Shown: one piece after another, positions 37,139 through 45,373 of the stretch
How positions within the stretch are numbered: the first letter of the stretch is position 1
Layout of the letters: each line of letters opens with the position of its first letter
Source: Oscillatoria sp. CS-180
GTDB taxonomy: Bacteria; Cyanobacteriota; Cyanobacteriia; Phormidesmidales; Phormidesmidaceae
Length of the DNA: 64,000 bases
Reading direction: 5' to 3'
Assembly: GCF_028330965.1 (NCBI RefSeq)
Contig: NZ_JAQMUB010000030.1
Location: forward strand, 1-64,000
Translations under genes and position numbers: made by a program
The notes under the pieces: generated by a model
The model's database searches: none
Seen by the model: only the letters and a program-made list of their open reading frames with translations
Told to the model about the DNA's origin: nothing

Positions 37139-37504
37139 CTGATTGAAAGGGTTAAAAGAGAGGAGCAAATAAGAGCGATCAGGAGTAACGGTCGTCGAAT
37201 CGATAGCTTAAAAGTTCCGACGCAGAATGAGACGAAAGCACGACAGAGATCTAGCCTTTGACCTTTGAGGTCAATTCTCAAATTCTGGTATCTGGTACTC
37301 AGCGGCTATATCAACCGCCATTGGAGCTTAGGAACCAGCACCTATGCAGGGATTTACTTCGCATTCTGATTCAGTCATAGGCAACCTGCTCAAAATTGGG
37401 AACTTGGGGGATTTCTGAAAATAAAAATATCCGGCTGCGGTGCATTACGTTAGCCAATGTCACCCTATCAGCGGTCAATTCTTTCCTGGAGATCCCCTTA
37501 AGAC
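37139..37504. other. Intergenic region, 366 bp
   Basis: This lies between pepP and the MBL-fold gene, both on the minus strand. No gene or convincing repeat was seen. It should hold the pepP promoter. Confidence 0.5.
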
Positions 37505-38293
37505 TCATCCATCCCCTAACGAATAGGTCAATAGTTGAACAATCATGCCATCTCCACCGGGGAGGTTATCTGTGCTCAGGGTAACGGAATTACCATCAGC
37601 TTGGCGCGTTGGTGTATTTTGCATAAGTTCCATGAAAGGCTGAAGTCCTTCAATATCACAGGTTTCGGGATCAGCCGCAGAGGTGAGGTAGTGAGTAGGA
37701 ATAACGATGCGCGGATTCAACGCCCGAATAGCCGCGATCGCCTCTTCTGCGTTGTATGCTTTGGGACCGCCACCGACGGGGACCAACATGACGTCAGGAC
37801 GACCTAATTGAATCTGGGCCTCGACCGAGATGGGAGAAGCCGCACCCCCCATGTGGACAATATTGAGCCCACCTTGCTCCCAACGCCAGATCAGGTTTTT
37901 CCCAAAGCGGCGTCCTCCTCTGCGATCGTGATCGACTTCAACGGATCGCATACGAATAGGAGACAGTTCGTATTCTCCTTGCTCCGTCAAGATAGGAGGA
38001 TTACCCGGTAGACCTTCTAAATTTCCGCCTTCGTCGAAAAGTCGACTGCTGATGAGCACAACGTCAGCCGATACCGTAGGCTCAGCAAAACCAGCCGTAC
38101 AGCCTATGGCCTGAAAAGGATTTACTAGAATCCGCCGACCGTCACCTTCGAACAAAAAACACGTATGCCCTAGCCACTGTAGAGTCACCCCAGAAGACTG
38201 AGCCTGAGCAGTTCGCCAAGTTGAGGTAACGCCTAATCCTAAAGCGGTGATAAAACCTGCGCCTAATTGCTGTACAAACCGTCTACGTTGCAT
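37505..38293 (-). CDS. Tat-exported MBL-fold protein lacking the HxHxDH motif
   Basis: The N-terminus has a twin-arginine-like signal (MQRRRFVQQLGAGFITALG, cleavage near AQAQ). The body follows the UlaG-like metallo-beta-lactamase fold (LQWLGHTCFLFEGDGRRILV, then PFQA). Where such enzymes have the T-H-x-H-x-D-H metal motif, this one reads ISSRLFDEGG (81-90), so most metal ligands are gone. A later HMGGAAS replaces the H-x-G-D motif, while PTHYLT near 200 is kept. I recall similar cyanobacterial sequences with the same replacement, so it looks like a conserved non-canonical group. Function unknown; the location is probably periplasm or thylakoid lumen. Confidence 0.85.
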   Translation of the reverse strand: MQRRRFVQQLGAGFITALGLGVTSTWRTAQAQSSGVTLQWLGHTCFLFEGDGRRILVNPFQAIGCTAGFAEPTVSADVVLISSRLFDEGGNLEGLPGNPPILTEQGEYELSPIRMRSVEVDHDRRGGRRFGKNLIWRWEQGGLNIVHMGGAASPISVEAQIQLGRPDVMLVPVGGGPKAYNAEEAIAAIRALNPRIVIPTHYLTSAADPETCDIEGLQPFMELMQNTPTRQADGNSVTLSTDNLPGGDGMIVQLLTYSLGDG

Positions 38294-38673
38294 TTTTTGT
38301 CCCCACTTCCCTTCACACCGGACTTATCCAACCAAGCTTGGTTTTCGCCCCTTAGTTTCCCCTTTCAGGAGAGATTAAAGTTTAGACATTCCCAAGATTG
38401 AAAACTTGATGGAGCTAAGCGTATAAGCCCTTTTACAGTAACTATAAATTGCCGCTGGCGTAATTATCCTATCGCCTTGCAGCTATCTTCGTGGGCAGTA
38501 GCTGTTGATTACTCCTGCGTGGATAAAAAGCAAACTCCCAACTTTCCGCAATTATTAGCCTGCGAAAAGCTGGGAGTTTAAGGCTGGTTATGGTTATCTC
38601 TAAAGAATGAAACCAGGATCTGTAGTTTCTAAAGAAATAGTCCTTGAAGACCTACTTGAGACCTGAGCTACTC
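38294..38673. other. Intergenic region, 380 bp, with a terminator
   Basis: Apart from the hairpin at 38532-38579, nothing was recognised here. Confidence 0.5.
38532..38579 (-). terminator. Terminator of the small secreted-protein gene
   Basis: AAACTCCCAACTTT (38532-38545) pairs with AAAGCTGGGAGTTT (38566-38579) with one mismatch, and CGCA/TGCG extends the stem. On the minus strand the stem runs into TTTGCTTTTTATCC. It lies about 95 nt past the stop of the 38674 gene. Confidence 0.8.
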
Positions 38674-39051
38674 CTAGAAGCCATGATCTGAATCGGTCCA
38701 TGCTTCACAGATCTCGGTATAGCAGGTCACCATGACAACTTCTACGACAAAGTCTCCCTCATAAGGCGCTGTCACAATCGGGTTAGAATCCACCAAAGTA
38801 TCCGACTCTATGAGCTCATTAGTGTAAGCATCGTAGAGATAAATATCGAGGTCGTCACAATCAGCATCACAGCTAGCGAAGATATTTTCGTCAGCCAAGA
38901 AAAACCCTTCGTAAATCGCTGTCTCACCGCTAGATAGAAAATCAGCACGAGAACTATCGTAACTATCAGCATTTGCGACAGGAGCGGAAAGCATAATTGC
39001 ACTGCCGCCAAGACCAAAGGCCATTAGTCCTCGCAAAAAACGGTTGAACAT
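38674..39051 (-). CDS. Small secreted Cys-containing protein, 125 aa
   Basis: A signal peptide (MFNRFLRGLMAFGLGGSAIM, cleavage likely after VANA) leads to a mature domain of about 97 residues. It has an acidic Cys pair (CDADCDDLDIYLYDAY) and a second pair near the end (VTCYTEICEAW), four Cys in all. The strand pattern with DLDIYLYDA and DFVVEVVMV resembles small pre-peptidase-like or PPC-type beta domains found in secreted cyanobacterial proteins. Function unknown. A terminator follows. Confidence 0.72.
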   Translation of the reverse strand: MFNRFLRGLMAFGLGGSAIMLSAPVANADSYDSSRADFLSSGETAIYEGFFLADENIFASCDADCDDLDIYLYDAYTNELIESDTLVDSNPIVTAPYEGDFVVEVVMVTCYTEICEAWTDSDHGF

Positions 39052-39199
39052 TGAATACCTACCTTATGTTGTTGTGGAGATTCGTGTAGCACACTACATT
39101 AGATTTCCCATCGAGCGTACGGGTAACACTCCGTCAGGCAAATTCAGTAATAGCACCGAAAAGTCTTACCACAAAAACCTGGGACCAACGGCTAATCAC

Positions 39200-39904
39200 T
39201 TAAGGGCAGGTGCTAGTAGGATTGCTGCACTGTTCGCCAACGGAAAGCCAACCGATCGCCGATTCAGACTGTACTTCCAGCCAGTCTCCCGAGCAATCCA
39301 GCAGCGATACCTCTGAAAATTTAGGAACTTCTGCTTTAACACCCGAGAACCCATCAGGCGCCTCATACAGCTTAGCGGGAGCATCTGGATTATCGAGACT
39401 AATGCTGGTTGTGGTCACCCCTAGATGAGGTGCGTAAACCCATCCTGGTTGGTCAAGTTCTTGTTGACTAGCACTTTGAGCCTCATTGATTAGGAACCAT
39501 CCATCCGTTGTCCCAACAATTGAGACTTCCACAGGCTCAGTGGTTGGCAAAACATCCAGCACTGCAAAATCAGTGCCAGGTCCATTACGAACATTCAGAC
39601 CCGCAGGATCCGGATCAGTGACAAAGGCCCGTGCTGAACAAGACTGTGCGATCGCGGCGGGAGACGGAGAGGCCGTCGTTTGCGGATCCTCAGTGGGTGT
39701 CGCCTCGGCTGCATCCGATTCGGGATCAGGGAGGGCTGTCTCTTGAGGTGCGTCTGTGCCTGTTGCGGTTTCAGCCGGTTCGGCGGACGTCTCTGTCGTC
39801 TCGCTAGTAGACACGTCAGGTGTTGTGGCTGACTGACAAGCAGTGAACAAGGCAACACTGGCGATCGCGCTCAAGCGAACAAGTCTGTCTAATCTCAAAA
39901 CCAT
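39200..39904 (-). CDS. SH3-domain lipoprotein
   Basis: The N-terminus is a lipoprotein signal: basic start, hydrophobic core and lipobox LFTAC with the Cys at about residue 23. A ~60-residue Thr/Glu/Pro-rich linker follows (many TTET, AEPAETATG words). Next comes a bacterial SH3 domain (AGLNVRNGPGTDFAVLDVLP, about 103-122) and a second SH3-like segment with GDWLEVQ and IGWLSVGEQC. Such domains bind peptidoglycan or proteins, so this is probably an envelope-anchored binding protein. Length 234 aa. Confidence 0.85.
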   Translation of the reverse strand: MVLRLDRLVRLSAIASVALFTACQSATTPDVSTSETTETSAEPAETATGTDAPQETALPDPESDAAEATPTEDPQTTASPSPAAIAQSCSARAFVTDPDPAGLNVRNGPGTDFAVLDVLPTTEPVEVSIVGTTDGWFLINEAQSASQQELDQPGWVYAPHLGVTTTSISLDNPDAPAKLYEAPDGFSGVKAEVPKFSEVSLLDCSGDWLEVQSESAIGWLSVGEQCSNPTSTCP

Positions 39905-40054
39905 GTTTCTGCGTCCAGAGGAAGTGGCTTTAGTGAAGCAAACTTTTGGAGAATATTGCCAAAAAATGACAGTTTTTTAAGGCTCATCGCAACAAGCCCC
40001 AACAGCACAATCATAAGACTCGATTGCAGGAAAGCAGTACTGTAAAGTGTGGAT

Positions 40055-40810
40055 ATGTATGATGAAGATGATCTAAAAATTGTTGATCCAGACATCGAAT
40101 TTGATGATCCACTGGATCACATTGCCCCTCCCGGTGAAGCCGGGGAGGAACCTCAGTATGACCCTGAGGAAATGTTGTCTTTGCTAAATTCTTCGTCAGC
40201 GCAGCAGCGCATGATGGCGGCACGAGCATTTTGTGAGCTGGAAGAACCCCGTGCTGTTTCCCGTCTTGTGGAGTTATTGAAAGACAGCTGTCCTCTAGTC
40301 CGAGTGAGTGCGGCTTATGCTTTGGGGCGAAATTGCACTCAAGAGGCGATCGCTCCTCTGATCCAACAGCTGAGTGATTGGAACGGCTATGTCCGTAAAG
40401 GCATTGTTTGGGCTTTGGGTAATAGCCATACTCCTGAGGCTTTGGAACCTCTCATAGATGCCCTCAGAACGGATATTCCTGCGGTCCGGCTCTGGGCAGC
40501 CAGTGCTTTAGCGCAAATGACAAAGGTCAACTACGAGACGGTGGTTGCTGCCCTTCCTCCCATCATTGAAGTCATGCGTCGCGATCCCATTGCGGCAGTC
40601 CGCAGCAACTGCGCCTGGGCCATTGGGGAACTCTGTCGAGAATTGCCTTCCAACGTGGTGTATGCAACGGCGATCGATGCCCTCATTGAAACGTTTGCCG
40701 AAGACGATGATCTAGGCGTACGGGAAGATGCTCGCACAGCCATTTTGAATGTGGGCGATCCAAGAGGACTGCAAATTATTGAGGAGCTTGAGCAAGACGG
40801 TTGGTTTTAG
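40055..40810 (+). CDS. HEAT-repeat protein
   Basis: After an acidic start (MYDEDDLKIVDPDIEFDDP) the protein consists of about five to six HEAT repeats, for example EEPRAVSRLVELLKDSCPLV, TQEAIAPLIQQLSDW and TPEALEPLIDALRTDIPAV. Repeats of this kind form a curved scaffold for protein binding. In cyanobacteria some HEAT proteins act on phycobilisomes (lyases of the CpcE type), but nothing here proves that. I use the ATG at 40055; a GTG two codons earlier is possible. About 251 residues, cytoplasmic. Confidence 0.85.
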   Translation: MYDEDDLKIVDPDIEFDDPLDHIAPPGEAGEEPQYDPEEMLSLLNSSSAQQRMMAARAFCELEEPRAVSRLVELLKDSCPLVRVSAAYALGRNCTQEAIAPLIQQLSDWNGYVRKGIVWALGNSHTPEALEPLIDALRTDIPAVRLWAASALAQMTKVNYETVVAALPPIIEVMRRDPIAAVRSNCAWAIGELCRELPSNVVYATAIDALIETFAEDDDLGVREDARTAILNVGDPRGLQIIEELEQDGWF

Positions 40811-40878
40811 CGACCTACCTGCGGAATCTGACTAGAAGTAAGGGGTTGCCTACAGCTTTGCATTACCACAACTCCTGA

Positions 40879-41607
40879 TCAATCAGGTGCGGCGACTTTT
40901 GCCTCTAGGGCTGCAACGTAGTTGCCAATGTAGTGATCCCGTACCCGTCGACTGACAAGCTGCCAGGTCAATAGGGTGCCTAGACGATGTAGTTCGGGGA
41001 CGTGTTCAAATCCCTGCCATAGCCTGGGTACGCGGGTCACAACATCCCAGCCATAGACAAAGCGATGGCTGTCGGGAACTCGCTGACGAAAGGAGTTAAC
41101 CAGGGCTGAGTTGCCGACACGAGGCGCACCGAAGGTATGAAGGGAAATGGGTTGCTCGGTGTGCTGAGTGATGTTGTATTGAATATCCAAAGCGGCGATG
41201 GTGGCGATCGCACCCCCCAGACTATGCCCCGTAACGGTCACTGCACAATCAGGAAATTCGTTGACCACTTTGAGCACGCGATCGCGAACAGCAAAGTATG
41301 CCGTCATAAATCCTTGATGAAACCGGACATCTGTCGTTGTTTCATCACCATAGGGATAAATTTTTTTGCGGAATTGAAAATTGTTGATCCAATCAGTTCC
41401 CTTTTCTGTTCCCCGGAAGACAATATACAAGTCTTTACTATCTACTTTGTGGAGAACAGCTGCCTGAGTATCGGTCTGGCCTTCATCTTGACTTTCAATC
41501 AAGGTGGCATCAACCCCAGGTAGACTCTCAAATTTAAGAATCGCAAACTCTTTGTATATTTCCTGACTTAAGCGGGCGCAGGTCAAAGCAACTGTAGTGT
41601 CCAGCAT
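40879..41607 (-). CDS. Class 3 lipase family protein
   Basis: The alpha/beta-hydrolase has the class 3 lipase signature VTVTGHSLGGAIATIAAL with nucleophile Ser129. Asp188 (YGWDVVTRVP) and a late His (His225 in RDHYIGNY) complete a plausible triad. YIVFRGTEKGTDWINNF is the usual oxyanion/lid segment. It should hydrolyse acylglycerols or galactolipids. No signal peptide is present, so it is probably cytoplasmic or membrane-associated. The length of 242 residues is typical. It converges on the HEAT-repeat gene. Confidence 0.92.
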   Translation of the reverse strand: MLDTTVALTCARLSQEIYKEFAILKFESLPGVDATLIESQDEGQTDTQAAVLHKVDSKDLYIVFRGTEKGTDWINNFQFRKKIYPYGDETTTDVRFHQGFMTAYFAVRDRVLKVVNEFPDCAVTVTGHSLGGAIATIAALDIQYNITQHTEQPISLHTFGAPRVGNSALVNSFRQRVPDSHRFVYGWDVVTRVPRLWQGFEHVPELHRLGTLLTWQLVSRRVRDHYIGNYVAALEAKVAAPD

Positions 41608-41874
41608 GGGTCATCTCGCGTGTGGTTGTCAGCACGACCAATCGAACTCAATTGATGAGTTGTACATCCATCTACAATAAGTCGCTCGATTTTCTCGGAA
41701 TCATTTGTAAAAACTATTAATAAGTTCGGATCAACCCATTAATTGTGCTCAAAAAGTTGTGATTGCCTCTGATGAGGTCACTGGGTGATCTGGGAAAACT
41801 GGTGGTATCCGTGAAAACCATGATCTCTGCTGCACCTTAACCCTAGGAACTGTCTGACACTAAGAGGAAACCTC

Positions 41875-42963
41875 ATGCGAGTTGCATTTGTCTTGCCTGG
41901 GCTTCATAAAGTTACCCGTGGGGCTGAAGTAGCCTTCGAAGCGATCGCCCACGAACTTTCTCAATTTGAAGATACCGAAGTCACCCTAATCGGTTCTGGA
42001 AAACCGATTGAGACAAGTGCCTATGACTTTCAGCATGTAAGCAGCACGCCTAGAGAAAAATTTGAGAGCTGGCCCAAGTTTCCCGTCTTTCGGGAGGTAT
42101 ATGTTTACGAAGAATTGTCCTTTGTTCGTCACCTGCCCAAGGTCTATCAACCGGACCACTTCGATGTCACCGTTACTTGCAGCTATCCCTTTATCAACTG
42201 GTTTTTGCGATGGCAGGGGGGGCGCAAACGTCCTCCCCATGTGTTCGTGACACAAAATAGCGATCATCCCGCGATCGCCTCACAATCTGAGTACCGTTTC
42301 TTCTCCTGTGAGGGATTGGTTTGCACCAACTTCGAATACTTTGAGCGCAACAAAGCTACCTGGAATTGTGCGTTGATTACAAATGGAGTAAATCCTGAGC
42401 GGTTTTATCCCCAAGAGGTCGACCGTACTCAGTTCGGCTTACCCAAAGATGCTCCAGTCGCGCTCATGGTTTGTGCTCTGATGCCCTCTAAGCGAGCGAT
42501 TGAGGGCATCAAGGCTGCGGCTCAAATCCCTGACTTGCATTTGGTGCTCTGTGGTGACGGCCCAGAGCGCGATACGGTCCGTCAGCTCGGGGAGCAGCTA
42601 ATGGGCGATCGCTTCCATCCGAAGAAGCTGCCTTTTGAGCAGATGCCCGATATTTATCGAGCTGCTGATATGTTCATGCACTTCAGTCTGGATGAGCCTT
42701 TCGGCAATGTCTATTTGGAGGCACTAGCGACTGGATTGCCCATTGTTGCCCATGATCGAGAGGTCACACGCTGGATTGTTGAGGATAATGCCGTGTTGGT
42801 CGATTCCACCAGCACCGAGGCCATTGCAGCGGGAATTCAAAAAGCTTTGGCGTTAAAGGATGCTGATTCAGTTGCCGCCCGTCTAGCCCTTATTGAAAAG
42901 CGCTTTACTTGGAAAGCAATTGGGCAGCAGTATTACGACTTTTTGCATAAGGTTGTTCAATAG
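41875..42963 (+). CDS. Glycosyltransferase family 4 protein
   Basis: A GT-B glycosyltransferase of 362 residues. The N-terminus MRVAFVLPGLHKVTRGAEVA has the glycine-rich acceptor-side loop. The donor side has MVCALMPSKRAIEGIKAA, LVLCGDGPERDTV and the E-x7-E element EPFGNVYLEALATGLPIVAHD. It probably adds a sugar to a lipid, protein or exopolysaccharide. A good Shine-Dalgarno (AGAGG) lies 8 nt before the ATG. No other glycan genes adjoin it; the other GT4 gene is 35 kb away. Confidence 0.9.
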   Translation: MRVAFVLPGLHKVTRGAEVAFEAIAHELSQFEDTEVTLIGSGKPIETSAYDFQHVSSTPREKFESWPKFPVFREVYVYEELSFVRHLPKVYQPDHFDVTVTCSYPFINWFLRWQGGRKRPPHVFVTQNSDHPAIASQSEYRFFSCEGLVCTNFEYFERNKATWNCALITNGVNPERFYPQEVDRTQFGLPKDAPVALMVCALMPSKRAIEGIKAAAQIPDLHLVLCGDGPERDTVRQLGEQLMGDRFHPKKLPFEQMPDIYRAADMFMHFSLDEPFGNVYLEALATGLPIVAHDREVTRWIVEDNAVLVDSTSTEAIAAGIQKALALKDADSVAARLALIEKRFTWKAIGQQYYDFLHKVVQ

Positions 42964-42969
42964 GCTGGC

Positions 42970-43395
42970 TTAGATTTGCGGGTCTGTGGTGTCCTTTGGG
43001 CTGTCGTCAGCAGAATAAGAATAGTCGGAGTTAGGCATATCCTCTGCCAGAGGACGAGGTAGAGGTTCTAGAGGACGGCCTTCAATGACCTTTTCGCCAG
43101 ATAATTTCCGTGACACACCAATAATTATCCCTCCAACGATTGGGATAGCAGGCATGACAATGAGCCAGGCAACCGAAGGGGCTTCAGGACCGCTGGCAGC
43201 CGTAGCTTGAGAAGAACTCGAATAGCTCGGTTGAGCGATGGCTGCCCCTACGGCTATCCCCGCTAACAGTAAAAGAGTACCGACAGAAAAGCGATATCGC
43301 CCAAATCGGATCAAAGATCGGCACATTTTTACCGGTTTATAGAAGAGAGATGAGGGCGATCGCCGCACTGGTTTCTTTGTCCAAAAGTTCACCAT
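42970..43395 (-). CDS. Hypothetical membrane protein, about 141 aa
   Basis: Two hydrophobic segments are seen: one after FGRYRF (VGTLLLLAGIAVGAAIA) and one later (VAWLIVMPAIPIVGGIIIGV). A Ser/Ala-rich loop lies between, and the C-terminal tail is polar and acidic with Pro-rich EPLPRPLAEDMP. I recognise no family. The ATG at 43395 is used; an internal ATG at 43326 (MCRSLIRFGRY) is an equally plausible start. The gene converges on the glycosyltransferase gene with a 6-nt gap. Confidence 0.6.
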   Translation of the reverse strand: MVNFWTKKPVRRSPSSLFYKPVKMCRSLIRFGRYRFSVGTLLLLAGIAVGAAIAQPSYSSSSQATAASGPEAPSVAWLIVMPAIPIVGGIIIGVSRKLSGEKVIEGRPLEPLPRPLAEDMPNSDYSYSADDSPKDTTDPQI

Positions 43396-43514
43396 CAAAT
43401 ACCGTGTTTTAGCAATGTGTGAGGAATCTTTTCCAGTTTAGATCTATGCGTTTTGGCAGGTTGTTTACAGTCTTGTTTGTGCGATTTGGGGGAGTGGGGA
43501 GTTGATATGGCACC

Positions 43515-44489
43515 TCAAACGGGGAAACTCCACAACCAGAGTGGTAGGGTGAGCAAGAGCATGACAGAGCTAACCCCGATACAGGTCACAGATAACTCAC
43601 GGTCTAGGTTGAACGTTTCTGCAAGAACCAGGGTGGCAAATGCTGAGGGCATACCAGCCTGCAAGACGATGACTAACCGTGGTGCACCTGTGATGCCAAA
43701 AACGGTTAGTAGCAGACCAACCAATAAAGGAGCGATCGCCATACGAATGATAGTTGAGGCGATCGCCGGCAGTATCTGTCCCCATGAACGAAGCTGTTGC
43801 AGTCGTATTCCCATCAATATCAAAGAGAGCGTAACCATCGACCACGCAAAACCCTGTAGTCCTGAATCCAGCCAGTTTGGTAAGGGAACGGGGCGTAGGG
43901 CTAAACCCATTAAAAATGCAGGAAGAGTGGGTGCTTTGAAGAAGGCGACGAGACTCTGCTGCCAAGGTGAAATACTTTTTGTTAAGGCATTGCTTCGGCT
44001 GTAGTGAGCGCCGATGATCACGCCTAGTCCGTAGGCTGCAAATAAGGTGCCTAGCAAATCATAAAAGATGGCCCAACCGAAGTAGGGTGTCCCTAACTGT
44101 GGCAGTAATAGCACAACGGGATACCCAATATATCCGGTATTGCCAACCATCGTGGAGATTAAGAACGTGCCTCGGGTGGTGGCCGTCCACGTCCGAAACA
44201 AGAGCTGTAGGCAGCACCAAGCTAGAAACAGGGATGCAGCAAAAGCAACCCAAGCCATGAGCGGCGAAATTAGCACCCGACCCGAGAGATCAACTTGCCG
44301 CAAAAAGTGGATCAAGCTGCCTGGAACACCAATCCAAAAGAGAAACTTGCCGAGGTAGGCGGGGACCTGATGCTGTAGAGGTCGGTTAGAAAGGTGCTGA
44401 ACTTGGGGTAGCCCTAGCAAAATGCCAATGAGGATGCCGATTAATATGCTGCCGCATAGTGGCAGATAGATTTGAGCCAAAACCCACAC
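43515..44489 (-). CDS. AEC-family (auxin efflux carrier-like) transporter
   Basis: A hydrophobic protein with about ten predicted membrane segments and the AEC features VGNTGYIGYPVVLLLP in the first half and GMPSAFATLVLAETF near the end. AEC proteins are secondary carriers for malate, other organic acids or auxin-like compounds; the substrate here is unknown. I place the start at a GTG (44489, WVLAQIYLPLCGS) because GGGGGA stands just before it. A TTG 22 codons upstream is an alternative. About 324 residues. Confidence 0.88.
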   Translation of the reverse strand: MWVLAQIYLPLCGSILIGILIGILLGLPQVQHLSNRPLQHQVPAYLGKFLFWIGVPGSLIHFLRQVDLSGRVLISPLMAWVAFAASLFLAWCCLQLLFRTWTATTRGTFLISTMVGNTGYIGYPVVLLLPQLGTPYFGWAIFYDLLGTLFAAYGLGVIIGAHYSRSNALTKSISPWQQSLVAFFKAPTLPAFLMGLALRPVPLPNWLDSGLQGFAWSMVTLSLILMGIRLQQLRSWGQILPAIASTIIRMAIAPLLVGLLLTVFGITGAPRLVIVLQAGMPSAFATLVLAETFNLDRELSVTCIGVSSVMLLLTLPLWLWSFPV

Positions 44490-44835
44490 GAATCCCCCAG
44501 AAGTAAAGTTTTTGCCGCGAAGGTAAGGACCGCCACTCTCATGGAGGTCGTTCAACTAGAACTGATCCCTTTGAAGAAGAATGTGAATGCTCTGTAGCAG
44601 TTCACATTCAAACCGGGACAGGATTGATATGACCAAGCCAGCCAACTCATCTCAACCGAATCTGAGATGGATGCGGTCCACAATAGGTCGAAATTTCGCG
44701 AAGTTTCGAAGGGTTTAGAGCAAGAAGACTCGTAGAATAGGTCCCTTGATCTCTAGAAGCAGTGTAGGATGGACGTCTTTGTGTGTCGATAGATAGCCTA
44801 TATCAAATTCAAAGATGGTTTCTATCTATGGGGGA
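44490..44835. other. Intergenic region, 346 bp
   Basis: Both flanking genes are on the minus strand. Nothing beyond general AT-rich sequence was recognised. Confidence 0.45.
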
Positions 44836-45198
44836 CTAGAAACCATCTAGGTCTAAAGCTTTAGAACCACCTTGCTGAATCTGAGCCAAAATGACTCCTA
44901 ATTGACGCCATACCAGCCAAGCCATCAGCCCAGTTAGGACGGCAGCCATAGCATAGGCAACCTTGGCGGAAAATCCGAAAAATTGAATTCCTGATGCAAG
45001 TGAGACACAAACACCGATACAAATTCCAGTGTAAGAAACCTGTAAAGACGCCCCTCGAATATCTTCCAGGGAACTGGCTGTTGGATCCTTCGCCCAATCT
45101 CGGGTTGCCTGCTGCAGGGATGCACTGAAGGCGGATCCTGCCGAGATCGCCGCTAGAAAACCGGCAAGCATCAAAACATACGGTGGTTGTGGATACAC
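44836..45198 (-). CDS. Hypothetical membrane protein, 120 aa
   Basis: The GTG at 45198 is supported by AGAGG 5 nt upstream. Three hydrophobic segments are visible: YVLMLAGFLAAISAGSAFSA, an YTGICIGVCVSLASGIQF stretch, and AYAMAAVLTGLMAWLVW. The loop between the first two is polar (ATRDWAKDPTASSLEDIRGA). It is probably a small inner-membrane or thylakoid protein of a cyanobacterial family I cannot name. A REP-like copy lies between it and the upstream ubiB-like gene. Confidence 0.7.
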   Translation of the reverse strand: MYPQPPYVLMLAGFLAAISAGSAFSASLQQATRDWAKDPTASSLEDIRGASLQVSYTGICIGVCVSLASGIQFFGFSAKVAYAMAAVLTGLMAWLVWRQLGVILAQIQQGGSKALDLDGF

Positions 45199-45270
45199 AG
45201 AAACCTCTTAATGATGATAAAACGATGCGGAGAATGTATGGCTTTAGCCATCTAGGTCTTTGCAACAAAT

Positions 45271-45339
45271 AGTATCCGGGTGCTTAGTGCATAGCCCGAT
45301 GGCTCGCCGTCTTGTCCCAACGGAACGGCGACGGCTGTC
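45271..45339 (+). repeat. REP-like element, copy G
   Basis: Plus orientation; GGGTGCTTAGTGCATAGCCC, then GATGGCTCGCCGTCTTGTCC and CAACGGAACGGCGACGGC. GCCGTC and GACGGC can pair as a short stem. This is one of the best-preserved copies. Confidence 0.8.
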
Positions 45340-45373
45340 AAATCTCAATCATTATATCGGTCGTTGCGATCGC

